The notes: generated by a model from the letters alone, not told the origin. 64,000 nucleotides of DNA from Gliomastix tumulicola (GCA_001599755.1 BCHX01000008.1:2356001-2420000); one strand, 5' to 3'; positions 21,743-33,386 are shown, numbered from the stretch's first letter. Made by a program: numbers and translations.

Positions 21743-23400
21743 ATGAAGACCCCTCTCCTCGTGCTTCTCGCGGTTGACCTCTGCAGTGCCGCCTCGACAC
21801 TGCTTCGAGGGGGAACCATTGTCGCCTTTGATGAGGCCACGGACGCTCTTCAAGTCATCCGTGATGGATCCCTCCTCATCACTGACGACACCATCACTCG
21901 CATCTTTGAGTCGGGCGAGGAGCCGCCCTCGAATAGCACATCCGGGGACGACGGTGACTTGGAAGTCGTCGATGTGACTGGCAAGATCATCACCCCGGGC
22001 TTCATCGACACGCACCGCCACGGCTGGCAGACCTCCTTCAAGACCATCGCCTCCAACGTCACGCTCTGGACCTATCTGCAACGCTTCTCCGAGTTTGCAT
22101 CGGAAGGGCTCTTCACTGCCGATGACGTCTATGTCGGCCAGCTGACTGGTCTCTACGAGGCACTCAACGCCGGTGTGACCACGACACTCGACCACGCGCA
22201 TCACACGTGGTCTGACGAGACGAGCGCGGCGGGCCTGGCGGCCTCCATCGACAGCGGTGCCCGCGTCTTCTGGGCGTACGCCTTTCACGCCCTGGCCGGC
22301 TTCACGACGGCCGAGCAGCGTGCCAACTTCCGGGCTATCGCAGAGGAGGGGTCGTTCAAGGGGACCAAGACGAGCCTGGGCATTGCGTGCGATTATTTCG
22401 GACCAGAGCCGGTAGAAGAGGAGGTCAAGGCTGTTGTTGATCTTGCATTGTGAGTTGGTCCTCTACCCAATACTCGGCGGTGATGGGAACCACTGACACG
22501 CACTAATCAGGGACTACAACGTTTCCGTGCTCACCACACATACGCTTGACGGTCCTTTTGGAAGTAATGCCTTTTGCCCCTAAAGAGATAATGGTTTACT
22601 TATACTGACCCGACCATCCCACAGTCACCAATGGCCCGGAGGATCTGCACCGAGCCGGCATCCTCAACACGAGCATCCCCGTCGTCTTCAGCCACGCCTC
22701 CTTCATCACCTTCCGCGGCGCGCAGCTCCTCCGCTCCACGGACCAGTACATCTCCATCACGCCCGAGTCCGAGATGCACTACGGCCACACGCACCCGCAC
22801 AACCACCTCTTCCCCGTGCACACGCAGGCCTCGCTCGGCGTGGACACGCACATGACCTTCTCGACCGACATCCTCACCCAGGCGCGTCTCTGGCTGCAGA
22901 GCGTGCGCTACGCCCTGTTCGACGACACCCTCCGCCAGTGGCGCACCCCGGCCACGAACCCCATGTCCGTCAACCAGGCCTTTCTCCTCGCCACGCGGAA
23001 CGGTGGCCTGGCGCTGCGCAGGCCGGATCTGGGCGTCATCGCCGAGGGCGCCACGGCGGATCTCATCGTCTGGGATGGGGAGTCGCCGGCTCTCCTGGGC
23101 TGGAGGGATCCCGTGGCTGCTGTGATCTTGCATGCGAGCGTTGCTGATATCGAGCATGTCCTCGTGGGCGGCGACTTCGTCAAGCGGGACGGCAAGATCA
23201 CGGCGCCTGGTTATGGTGAGCTTAAGAAGCGCTTCCTCGAGAGCACGCAGAGGATACAGGAGACGTTTATCGAGCAGAGACCGACTCGCGAGCCAGAGGA
23301 AGGCGAGCTATTCTACGAAGGTGGCGCAGAGTTGATGGATGTAGCCCAGGTTGACGTGACGAGGGGTGAGGACAATGGATATGGACAGGAGTTCCTCTAA
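21743..23400 (+). CDS. secreted amidohydrolase-superfamily metalloenzyme
   Basis: Hydrolase of the cytosine-deaminase/chlorohydrolase (AtzA/TrzN) branch of the amidohydrolase superfamily. Exons are 21743-22449, 22511-22563 and 22625-23400; phases fit and give 511 residues. An N-terminal MKTPLLVLLAVDLCSA looks like a signal peptide, unusual since most relatives are cytosolic. Metal-binding HxH is in ITPGFIDTHRHGWQ; further ligands are likely in LTTHTLDG, VVFSHASF and LGVDTHMTF. The end matches the usual TRNGGLALRRPDLGVIAEGA plus TADLIVWDGESP return to the small beta domain. The substrate is not predictable; a nucleobase, triazine-like compound or other cyclic amide are possibilities. An NxS/T-rich loop near residue 55 may be glycosylated. 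Confidence 0.88.
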
Positions 23401-24019
23401 TGGGTAGTATATCTCCAAGAAGTCAGGGCCGGACAGTCAAGCTAGCTCCTACGCAGTGGAATACGAGCTTAAGATCGAGCGATGAGTGAACCCCGAGAGT
23501 GTATGTCCGCTCCTATCATCAGGTTTGCCAACGACCAGAGGTCCTGTGCCATACTCCCTCGACTTCATCATCAGATGTGAAACAGAACAGGCCTGACATT
23601 TATCCATGGTTTTGCACATTCAGAGAGAGCAAGAGGACCGTCCTGCATCATGGCGTGAATTCTCGTGAATTCTGGGAAATATCTCATACTAAAGCGGCGT
23701 GACTCACCATATCCTTGCCTTCATCTTGAATTAAAATGAGGCTCCAACCCGATGGAGAAGCTCAAACAGCATCGTGAATGAAGTTTGCACGGGTTGATCG
23801 TCGTCGCGACCTTGCTATTGTCATCATTTCATCCCACTCGGCTCGGCCAACGGCGGGTGCCGTGTGCAGCTTTTCCCCTCCAATGGAACTAAAATGTCCT
23901 CCCACTAGACTTATAGATTTGACCCCTCCTCCACACCAACAAGCGAGGGGTGGTTCACATCAGCAGCCTCAATTCTCCGAACCAAGTCCCCTGAAGTCCC
24001 CATTGGAAGACTTATCGCA
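23401..24019. other. intergenic, no gene seen
   Basis: About 620 bp between two plus-strand genes, presumably the 3' UTR of the amidohydrolase and the promoter of the oxidoreductase. Confidence 0.4.
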
Positions 24020-25036
24020 ATGCCTCGCTGGGGAATCCTCGGGACGAGCTTCATCTCCCACACCGTCGCGGCCGCCATCGCCTCCAGCCCGAACTCGACA
24101 ATCGGCGCCGTCTTTGGGCGTGATCCCGCCCGCCTCGCTGCCTTCGCGGACAAATACTCCATCCCCACGCGCCATTCCACACTCGAGGCCCTGGTCGAGG
24201 ATCCCGATGTCGACGTCGTCTACGTCGGCCTCCCCAGCCACCTCCATGCCCAGGCGAGCATCGCCGCCGCCAGGCAGGGCAAGGCCATCCTCTCGGAGAA
24301 GTCGCTCACGACCACCATGGCCGACGCGAAGGAGCTGATCCGCGTAGTGGACGAGCAGGGCGTGTTCTTTGTCGAGGGGCTGATGTATCTGAGCCACCCC
24401 TTGATGCAGGAGGTCGTCAGGATCATCCAGACGGGGACGCTCGGCACGGTGAGGAGCGTGTCCGGGTCCTACTCGTCCAACATCTGGGAGAGGGCCAATC
24501 CGCTGGGCATGGGCACCATCTACAACCTGGGTTGCTACCCGGTCTCCCTCCTCCACCTGGTCATACAGGCTGCCTTTGGCGACGAGGCGTTTGCCCGGCG
24601 TCAGGTCCAAGGGCAGGGCAACCTCTCCGAGGACGGGACTCACGTTCGGGACGCGTCGCTTCTCGTCAAGTTCGACACCGGGGCCGCCGGCAGCAGCAGT
24701 GGAGTGCTGGCCACGATTCAGTCGTCCGACACCATCGGGAAGGACTTCTCCTTTGTGGTGCAGGGGAGCGAGAAGTTCTTGCGGTTCGGGACGAATCCCT
24801 GGATGCCCCCGGAGGACAGTTACCTGGTCGTGGGGACATACGGAAAAGATGAGACGAGGTACGACAGCCTGTCGCTGCGAGATGCGTTTCAATGGCAGGT
24901 CGAGAAGGTAGAGAGGTGTTTGGCGGCGGGGCTTAAGCAGGCATCGAGGCCATCGCCAAGATGGGAAGACTCGCTGGCGATCATGGGCTTGTTGACGGAA
25001 TGGGAGGAGGCCATCACGCAGAGAAAGGTCGGATAA
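24020..25036 (+). CDS. Gfo/Idh/MocA-family NAD(P)-dependent oxidoreductase
   Basis: Single-exon, 338 residues. The N-terminal Rossmann fold begins MPRWGILGTSFISHTVAAAI, followed by FGRDPARLAAFADKY and DVDVVYVGLPSHLHAQ. The catalytic EKP motif of the family appears as EKSLT (SILSEKSLTTTMADA context), so Pro is replaced by Ser. The remainder (FVEGLMYLSHPLMQEVVRII, WERANPLGMGTIYNLGCYPV) matches the dimeric dihydrodiol dehydrogenase / D-xylose dehydrogenase branch. Likely cytosolic sugar or polyol oxidoreductase. The substrate is unknown. It follows the amidohydrolase on the same strand, but fungal neighbours are not normally co-transcribed. Confidence 0.9.
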   Translation: MPRWGILGTSFISHTVAAAIASSPNSTIGAVFGRDPARLAAFADKYSIPTRHSTLEALVEDPDVDVVYVGLPSHLHAQASIAAARQGKAILSEKSLTTTMADAKELIRVVDEQGVFFVEGLMYLSHPLMQEVVRIIQTGTLGTVRSVSGSYSSNIWERANPLGMGTIYNLGCYPVSLLHLVIQAAFGDEAFARRQVQGQGNLSEDGTHVRDASLLVKFDTGAAGSSSGVLATIQSSDTIGKDFSFVVQGSEKFLRFGTNPWMPPEDSYLVVGTYGKDETRYDSLSLRDAFQWQVEKVERCLAAGLKQASRPSPRWEDSLAIMGLLTEWEEAITQRKVG

Positions 25037-26384
25037 GTTAGTCCCTTAGTCTTAGCGGAGCAACAGACTTCTTACAGCTAGACGTGGGCAGAGCCAGAGG
25101 CAGAGGCCTCCAAATACGATACGGTTGCAGATAACCTTGTGCACCCAGTCCGTGATTGACAAGGGCTGGAGAAAAGCCGCTGTGAGCTCGACCCGATCAC
25201 AAGACTATCCCAAACTTTCACAGGCCAGCACTCCGCGGCTCTTTGTTCCGTCAGGTGGTCTGAGAGGCAGTGCTGGTAGTCAGCTTGAACCCGGCTTACG
25301 GATCTACCGCTCCAATGAATAGTAGATGCCCATCAGTCCTCGCATCTGCCGCTCTAGCGAGGGCCCGAAGCTACCCCTCCCTCTCATTCCCCCGGATTTT
25401 CTTGCTGTCACATGCGGGGAGATCGGCCACTTGCCTGACTCGGCTCCTCCCCTCCGGGACTTCATGCATGCCCTGGCTAGCCTTCCTCGTACTCGATTCA
25501 CCCGCAACCATGAGACCTGAAATTGTGGATTGCCGCGGTGGCCACGCATTGGCCTATGTAACCGTTCTCCGCTTGCTGTTGCCACGAGGGAAAAGCTGGT
25601 TCACATCGGCGTATTTCTTGCGCTGGAAATGACGCTGTGTTGTGTACAGCGGATTGGAACAGGGTACCGAAGCTTGAAGGGACTTGAAAGGGGTCTGTCA
25701 GGTTATGGAGAGGCTCTTTGAACGAGGTGGCAGGACGTTTATTGACCATCACAGACGGCACAAAACTTATCGCCGCCCCTCTTCTCCAGGCTTCGCGCCA
25801 ATACGACCCTGGGAGAACCTCAGACCAATTCCCGTGCTTGGCATGGACTTCCGTCTCCATCCTGAGTTCCCCTGGACCAGGGAAAATCCTGATGTTTCCG
25901 TAGCGCCGCGAATCACTGCTCTCCTTCTGGGGTCACATCTAACCAAGTCTGACGGAATTGCCACTCACTCACACGGCCCCTGTTCCCTACCTGTTGCCTT
26001 TTCGGCCCATCGCTTGTGGGATGAGAGCGACGGGCACACTGAATCACACCTTCACAGTCATCCGGAAATGCAGCTGCGTTTCGGCTTCATGTGATATCCT
26101 CTCGACACGGGGGTTCATCCAACCCTTGTGAAAATGATCAGCGGAAATGAGGACGCAAATCAGGGATGTGCTGTATGAAGATGACACTGTCGAGAGGTAT
26201 GGACTGGATGAAACATGCCACATTCCAGTCGGCAAGGTATTTAAAGACCGCCATCGACCCTCGTTTCTGCATTCTCTGGCCCTACCCTCCTCATCAAGTC
26301 ACCAAGAAGCAGCCTACTCTCATCATCACCACTCTCCAAGCCAAAACTTGCCTCTGAGCTCGTCCCAGTCACCCAACCGTCATC
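25037..26384. other. intergenic upstream of CFEM gene, no gene seen
   Basis: About 1.35 kb with no supported coding frame. The right end carries the CFEM promoter, including a TATA-like TATTTAAAG at 26238-26246, about 140 bp before the ATG. Confidence 0.45.
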
Positions 26385-26801
26385 ATGAAGTTCACCATCG
26401 CCGTCGCCGCCGCCTTCTTCGCTGCCGTCACCAGCGCCCAGGATCCCGCCGATCTCCCCGAGTGTGCCCTTCCCTGCTTCATCGACAATGTGGACGTCAC
26501 CGACTGCACTGGCGTCGAGGATTACGCCTGCCTCTGCGCGTATGTTCTCTCCATTCCAAGGCCCCTATCCAACCCTTTGATCTTGTGGAAACCCCTCCTG
26601 CTTACATGAACCTTTCACAGGTCCCCTGAGTACGACGCTGCCGTGACCACATGTGTTCTGGGCGCTTGCAGCCTCGAGGATGCGTAAGTCCAACACTCAC
26701 CCCCTCAAAAACCCAGTCCTCCCTCCCGAGGAGAAATTGTTGCTGACTGTGCGGTTAGTCTTGCTGCCCGCGCTTGGGCTGATGCTGCCTGCGCTGCGTG
26801 A
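26385..26801 (+). CDS. small secreted CFEM-domain protein
   Basis: Exons are 26385-26539, 26621-26683 and 26759-26801; phases fit and give 86 residues. The signal peptide is MKFTIAVAAAFFAAVTSAQ. The mature part is essentially one CFEM domain with eight cysteines: ECALPCF, a single Cys in VTDCTG, ACLCA, TCVLGAC, and the last near the C-terminus in ADAACAA. The Asp that binds heme iron in other CFEM proteins would be the one just after the second Cys (CFIDN). There is no Ser/Thr-rich tail and no GPI signal, so it is a freely secreted minimal CFEM. Such proteins act in heme-iron capture or as effectors; which applies here is unknown. Confidence 0.85.
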
Positions 26802-27143
26802 GCGAGGGAAAATGCTGTCTTTGATGCCAGACGCAGCCTATGTTTCTTTTCCTAGGCGCGAGGGGGCTACATGTGACCCGAGGGTGGTGAGACCAGAGGG
26901 GAGGCTTCTGATGGGGATCTGATCAAGCTCCAGATGAGCCTGCGTGAACAATGGACTGCGGAACGCCATTCTTTGCATCTATGATGTAATTACATTCATT
27001 CAAGAAATCAAAAAAACTGTGTGCCGGCCGAAAAGAGCTTTCTATCCTTGGAGCGAGTCGTGATCACATATTGGTGACCAGATCGTTTTCTTGCGCTGCG
27101 ACATGACCCGCCTCCACGTCTCTCTTATATGAGGTCATCCCGT
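26802..27143. other. convergent intergenic region, no gene seen
   Basis: 340 bp between two convergent stop codons. It should hold both 3' ends; nothing else seen. Confidence 0.4.
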
Positions 27144-29806
27144 TCATCCCGATCCTATATGGGGGGGATCTTTCTTCAGTGGTAGCGAGTCGGGGGTTGT
27201 CTTGGCAAGTCCTCGACGCGAGACCCTCCGGGGTTGGAGCCTCTTGAGCACTTCGGCTGCATAATTGGCTAGGGTTTCCCCAACATTGGTACGGCTGGTG
27301 GCCAGTATCAAAGAACCTGTTAGTAGATATGCAAGACCAAGAACAGCTCCGAATACTGTCCAGAAAACCGTTCCAGAGGTAGTTGTCCTTGAATGCGAAA
27401 ATAGAATGCCGACCCCAAAGAAGGTCTGTCGTTGTAGAAAGTGGGAGAATTAGCCAGCTAGATTTTCTATACTTTCTTAGAGGAAGGACTTGTAGCTTAC
27501 TGAAACAAATATAGGAGGCAAGAGGAGGATTGTTGCTGCAGTGAGGGTTAACAGATACTTGTCGCTCTTTGTGCCCTTTCCGGCTTCTTCAATCTGGTGC
27601 ACATGTAGGATCTGTTAAGCGCGTGTCAGAAAAGCATCACAGTGTGCGTCAGAATGTCCACTTACGCCTTCTCGCATAGTCCTGACTTCCTCTTGTAAAA
27701 GGTTCAACCTGAGCAATAATCTCCTGACTGCGTCCCGCTGTCGTTTGTTGACAACCGTCCAGTTGTACTTCAGGACCTTCTGAGCACCTTCTAAATCGGA
27801 ACCTGGTTCGTAATACCAGTTTGATACATCGAGTTCGGTGGGCATGTGACGAGACAGTTGCTCTAGGGAGGTCTCGGCATCCTGAATGGCGTGGCAAAAT
27901 GTGCTGACTGTCTGCAAGACCTTCAAGTATAGCATGGGGGACTTGGATCCGTGAGTAGCGACGATCCGCTCCATATGAGAGTCGCCATTTGGCTCTGTGA
28001 TCTGTATCAGGGGATATAAGTCAGTTGCTTCTGTACCATCTTAAAAAAACGGCCACCAGGGCTTACCTGGACGGAGACAATTGATTCAATCACAGATATG
28101 GCTTCATTCCAGTCCTTCTCCCATGACTGGATGAAGGAACACAGCTGAAGCTGGAACATCGATATCCCCGTAAATGGACCAGCTGGCAGGACGCTGTCCG
28201 CCCCCCAAGGCGCTCTATTGGATGCATTCATGCCAGGCCACTCGTTCCAGAAGTCTGGCTGGGCAGCTTTGCTATCCGTGACTGAAACCAGCACAAAATG
28301 TCCCGTGGGGCGTTGAACTGGGTAGACGCTGAGGAATGCCGAGTATCTTCGCTCAACCAGCGTGGCGGTCTGGTCCTCGAAGAAGGACTGAAGTGTAACT
28401 CGTCCTCGATTGCATTGAAGCCCTGGCAGGTCATCTGCGTTTCGGCCCATTGGCTGATAGTCTCCCAACGAGCTAGTGTAGGATCGCATCGAGTGGTTGT
28501 ATGTTGCGCAAACATATATCAGCGGGCTCTCCTCTATTTGCGAGTGGCCAGGGGTCCAGAAGTCTCTCAGGTGGCACTTCTCTGTCGCTTCTCGATCCCG
28601 CCAATCGTCCTTGTAGGCTTCTACGAAGTGGGAATTCGCCAAGTCGGAGGGATCCCCTCGCTTGGTCAGACATGTCATGTCTGCAATGGTCTCGAGGTCG
28701 AGGGTACTATATGATGGGTTGATGGAGAACTGACTGAATTTTCCCAGGTTAGTAGCTCTCCTTCCGCTTCTCTTGATGGGGGAATGCTGACCAAATCACT
28801 CCCCTGACCGACTTTCTGCTACCATCCTTTCGTATCTCCTGTCACGAGCCATCAGTACTGTTCAAATAGTTTGCGTAGGAACAAGGCTTCTCACCCCAAG
28901 TGCGGCTTCCTGTTTCACGTATGTGAAAGGATTTCCAGCAATGCGCCTGTTTGGCTGGGCGAACGTCACGTTCGCAATGTTGCCAAACATCCTGTATACC
29001 CTGTCTTTCGAGGGCTCCCACATGAACGGCCACATATCTCTAGCCTGGAGAACGGCGGCTTCGCGCAATCCCCATCCGACTGTGGTGCCACTAGAGCGGA
29101 AGCTGCTCGTTCCTGACCCAAGCAGACCCTCGGATGAGGCGAGAAACTTTTCAAAGGTCCGGAGAGCATGAACGAGGTTTGACGTGACGCCGCCGCCATC
29201 ATCCTCTGGCTGAGTAGATGATGTGCCATAGCTCCTCCTGGCTCTGCGCGGTGCCAAACATCTGGCTCTTCCTGAGGGTGCAAGGTCGTTCAGGAAGTCC
29301 CGGCCTATGGAGTCGTTTCTATATGGCATCAATACGTTGTCGAGGACTTCCCACGCATACTCCGGATCGCCCCATAGTCCTTCTGAGATCTCGAGCATGT
29401 CCGACAATGTCGGATCAACCCTTCTCCCGAGAAGCTCAAGAATGTGCAGTTGGTTGCGGCCGAGCTGGTCAAGGTGCTCGAGGAGGGCGGGATCGGACCT
29501 CTGATAGCGGCATGTCCCTTCCAGAGTCTCAGACTCCAGGTCCATCTGGACGACAGGCGGTTGGCCCATGAATAGTCCCCATATCGGTGGCCGCACTTCA
29601 TTTCCCAGGTCGTTGATCTGTGTATGCTCCTCGTCAGATGGGGCAGTATGCTGTTCGCTGCTCGGTGCATCCTGGATGTCGGCCGATGGTGTATCCTGAA
29701 TGTCGGATGGTGGTATCTTCTGACAGTCAGGATCATCTTGCGGCACAGCCTCCGCATTCATTAGCCAGTCCTCCATGGCGTGCCCTTTCGTCGGTGAATC
29801 GTTCAT
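27144..29806 (-). CDS. CorA-like two-helix membrane protein
   Basis: Exons right to left: 28895-29806, 28067-28729, 27666-28001, 27501-27611 and 27144-27425; every junction is phase 0 and the sum is 767 residues. The long soluble N-terminal part is not recognisable, with a short acidic repeat (DIQDTPS, DIQDAPS) near residue 40. The C-terminal part has a helix rich in charged residues (QRDAVRRLLLRLNLLQEEVR), then TM1 (LLTLTAATILLLPPIFVS, continuing TFFGVG) and TM2 (FWTVFGAVLGLAYLLTGSLI). This is the CorA-like layout seen in many fungal proteins of unknown role. The GMN pore signature of true Mg2+ transporters is missing, so transport activity is doubtful. The start ATG is the first in frame; MEDWL, ten codons on, is an alternative. 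Confidence 0.82.
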
Positions 29807-30180
29807 CCTAGATAGTTGTCGGGTCTGAATGGCAACGTGCTACAGTTCGGCTCTCCAGACTAAGAGGTGCTTCATCAAACGAACAATGGACAGATATTTG
29901 TCAAGATGCAATGAACCTCACACGCCCAGAGAAAAGTCGACCTTTTCTCCCCAGTGGAGTGCCGGCCTGTACATTGGTAGGATCATATGCTGCATCCAGC
30001 CACATCCTTGCATGGCTACTGCAACCGCGCCACTGTCTGGTCGGTAAGCAGCGCCTGCCAATCATTTGTCTTACTGCCGCAGATACCACCCTTCCCCTCT
30101 CAATATCTACCGCCTATTGGTTCTTCTCGTGCGGGGCGTTTTCTCGGGTACGCACATCGTGCCATTACGTGGCCGACAGT
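29807..30180. other. intergenic, no gene seen
   Basis: 374 bp between two minus-strand genes: 3' end of the APH-like gene and promoter of the CorA-like gene. Confidence 0.4.
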
Positions 30181-31431
30181 CTACTGAAAGAGACATCCCA
30201 ATTCTGTGCTGCTAAACCACGACCTGTCCTTCTGCCAAGCGTGGACAATGATGTCTTTCCCATGGGAAACGGCCTCCTCGACCTGGCGGGAGTCTCCCCA
30301 GCCCATGGTGGATGTGACGCATATCAGGTGGGCTCCAATCTGGATGGCTGTGCGGAAGGCAACTTGGTCGGCGACCTCGCCATATCCTTGCACGAACCCC
30401 TGCATCATCCAGCGTGCTGCTGACGAGCCCTTGTACAGCCATACAGTGTAGAGCTCAGCAATCATTTGCCCGAAGTCGATGCTCGGCACGCCGAGGTGGA
30501 CCATTTCCCAATCGACAACGAGGATTGGGACATCAGTGTTGCCCTGCAGCGGTGCATCTGGGATCAAGACGCTTCGGCGAGAGTCAGCATTAATCCAGTC
30601 TAGTAGGTGTTTTCCTTCCGAGCGTTATTGTCGCTTGCACTTACTTTCCAGTCCAGAAATCACCATGGATACACTGCAGCTTCGTCTCGTCCTCTCCTTC
30701 CGCTATCATGGCGTCATTGACTTGTAGGAGAATATCCTCAACATCCTCAAGCTGTGCGGGGTACTCCTTGACCCGGTTGCTTAGCCACGCAAAGTTGACC
30801 ATGTGCCGAACCTGCTTCGCTTCCACATTCTCAGCAGCCAGCTTCTTCAGATCCGCGTTGCCTTCGGCCCATTTAGTGAACGACCTGAGCCATACTCCGA
30901 GGCTCCTCCCAATCTCCCGAGATTCCGCCTCCGACAACCCCTGAGAATTACCTGCCGCTGCGCTATCAGAGTACTTGAGGATGTAGTCCTTCAAGGTCAC
31001 TCCATTGGAAAGGTACTCGACTATCTGATTTGTGTGTTTCTCGTGGAAATCGTGGTATCGTGGCGTCCGGACTGTAATATCGCGACGGGAACTCGAGAGC
31101 GTCCCGTCATCGGCAAAAGGGTTTTCAGATAGGATCTTGAAGCATTGTGACTCGAGACGCTGCTATTCTGTCAGTTTTTCCGGCTTTCTATCACCCCGTG
31201 ACATGCAGCCCTTACACAACGAATCAACGTGAGTGCAAAGTCTGGCTTGGTCATCATGTGCGTCTCGCCGTGCTTCACCATGACCTGCCCCGTTCCATCC
31301 TCCAACGGCTGGGCAAGAGTGGCAACATATGTCCAGTTCACCGAGCCGCCAGATAGAGACGCTAGCTCCGAGGCCTCGAATCTGGTGCCTTTGAGGCTGT
31401 CCTTTACCTTGATGTCAATGTCGCTGGCCAT
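30181..31431 (-). CDS. aminoglycoside phosphotransferase (APH)-family kinase-like protein
   Basis: Exons right to left: 31216-31431, 30645-31159 and 30181-30571, giving 373 residues. The last join is informative: the obvious AG sites put the frame wrong, while the acceptor CGCCGAAG|C, preceded by a GCTGAC branch point, restores HGDFWTGN. That motif (about residues 237-244) is the catalytic loop, with Asp239 as the base; DWEMVHLGVPSIDFGQM carries the metal-binding Asp. The N-lobe begins LSGGSVNWTYVATL and has the ATP-binding Lys in VMVKHGE. In fungi these kinases are mostly of unknown small-molecule specificity (choline, sugar or methylthioribose-like). It shares a 464-bp divergent promoter region with the Ras-like gene. 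Confidence 0.88.
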
Positions 31432-31895
31432 GATATCGCTTGCATGAGCCCATCACATTGACTATAGTATCGAGAGCAGAGGATCGTGAATCTGAATGAA
31501 TCCCGCGCTGCGTACATCCCAGGCGTTGGTGTCCAATACACGAGACATCAGCAGTTAAGTAGGTTAGCCAAGACAAGCCGGCGAGGCGAGATGATGAAAT
31601 GAACAGCTGTGCCGCAGAGCCATGCTCACCATGACGCACACAAGCAGCATGTCACCGAATGATCGTCTGGCAAATGACCCACGCGACTGTGTTCAATCAG
31701 TATGCAGTAAGCTTTAAATTCTGATTTATGCATAATGTCACTCGGTCAAACATCCCAGCGCAATATCCCTGCAGGTCGAGCGGAGTGCAGGAAGCCGATT
31801 GGAGTCGCATCTTCCCCTCCCATGACCACTGAATGCTCTTCCCTCCAGACATCGTCCATCGCAGAAATCCCGTCCACACTTCTTGTCCATACAAA
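31432..31895. other. divergent promoter region of APH-like and Ras-like genes
   Basis: 464 bp between two divergent starts. No coding feature seen. Confidence 0.45.
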
Positions 31896-32685
31896 ATGTC
31901 ACGCGGGAGGATGAGCCTCGTCAAAATCGTCGTCTTGGGAGACGGCGGTGTGGGCAAGACCTGCCTTTCCACGCGCTTCGTAATAGACCATTTCGTCGAG
32001 ACCGTAAGCAAACTCATGCCTTACCCCGCGCGAGCGCCGCCAGAACAGGGGAGCGGCTAGAAAGTAGCGCATCCCTTGGCCAAGCACGCGGCGTGTTCGT
32101 TAGGGCTGATCAGTCTGACACTCGTCTTGTCGTGCCTACCAGTATGATCCAACGGGGGGCGACGACTACAGGAAGCAAGTGGTCGTGGACCAACGCCCTT
32201 TCATGCTTGAGGTGCTCGATACAGCCGGCCAGGAGGAATACACTGCTCTCCGGGACCAATGGATCCGCGACGGCGATGCGTTCCTCGTCCTCTACAGCCT
32301 CACATCTCGCCCGTCTTTCGACCTGGTGAGACGATTCCACGAGCAGATCCTCCGGGTCAAGGGGAAGGCCGCATCCAATATCCCCATCCATATCATCGGA
32401 AACAAATCCGATCTGGGGCCCGAGCACCGTCAAGTGCCCGCAGAAGAGGGCAGGGCCTTGTCAGATGCCTTGGGCGCCGCCGGCTTTCTCGAGACGTCAG
32501 CGAAGAGTGGAAACAACGTGGACGAGGCTTTCCATGACCTTGTCAGGTCCTGGGTCAGGATCTCAGCTGAGACGAAGAGGCAGCAAGATGAGCAAATCTT
32601 GGCGGCCGAGCGAGAGAGGCAGCAAGGGGTGAAGACTAGACTTAGGGATCGGTTCTCGCGCTTCATCGCTAGGTTGAAGACTTGA
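31896..32685 (+). CDS. Ras-like small GTPase without CaaX box
   Basis: Exons are 31896-32003 and 32143-32685, joined in phase 0 (ACC|GTAAGC to ACCAG|TAT), giving 216 residues. G1 is GDGGVGKTCL, switch I is YDPTGGDDYRK (canonical Ras has YDPTIEDSYRK), G3 is LDTAGQEEYTALRDQ with the catalytic Gln kept, G4 is NKSD and G5 is ETSAKSG. The effector loop has Gly in place of the conserved Ile. The C-terminus ends in RDRFSRFIARLKT: basic and amphipathic, with no cysteine and no CaaX prenylation signal, so membrane attachment must differ from classical Ras, or the protein is soluble. I know of no assigned role for this divergent Ras. Confidence 0.9.
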
Positions 32686-33386
32686 AATATGCTATTCTTT
32701 GGCTCTAATATGCGTTCGTCTGAGAGTGCTTGTACTTTAAGCAGCAGTTAATATCTCAGTTGGGAAAGCTATTCATCAGCGTCACGAGAATGACACCGCT
32801 TTACAATATACCGTTTTTCAACATCATTCCCCTTCGTTGTTCTAGGGATAATAGCCGCAAATAAAATCCTGATTTAATGCATGGCCCTTATTTCAGTCAA
32901 TTTCATATGCCATGCGAAGTTTTCTAGTCTCATTCTGCCCAAAATATGATGCAAAGTACCTAGATACGGTTGCTTTCCCTGTGGCTTTTGCCTTTTATCC
33001 CTATTCAGCATCGCCCAAATCCGTCAAATAACGTAGAGAATGCGTTTGTAACTACCAACACTGTGTCCGTCTGGAACACCTCAAGAATTGTCCCCGTTGC
33101 ACCTAATGGCCAACCTCTGCCTGATTAACGATGGATGACCATTCCATGTCGCTTGTATCTGGTGGACGAGAGTGAGACGCAGCAATTCATCCCAGGGAGC
33201 TGCAAGACCGGTCAAGGCTCTAGGGCATGTTCCAAAGTGAAACTCATACACCCAGTATGAACTCGAGAATGAAGTCTGTATCCTAGAGAGCAAATATCTA
33301 GAGTAGCGTGTAGGTTTCAGCAGATAATTTCTTTTTAAAGCCGAGCCCGCAAGACCGGCATCAGGGCTCTTGGAAGTCAGCCTCCT
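32686..33386. other. AT-rich convergent intergenic region, no gene seen
   Basis: About 700 bp between the convergent Ras-like and HET/NB-ARC genes, more AT-rich than neighbouring DNA. I looked here for a continuation of the NB-ARC protein and did not find one. Confidence 0.4.

Noticed and set aside
33081..33293. Possible continuation of the NB-ARC protein
   Set aside because: The 70-codon frame lacks winged-helix or repeat features and no splice pair links it in phase to the NB-ARC frame.
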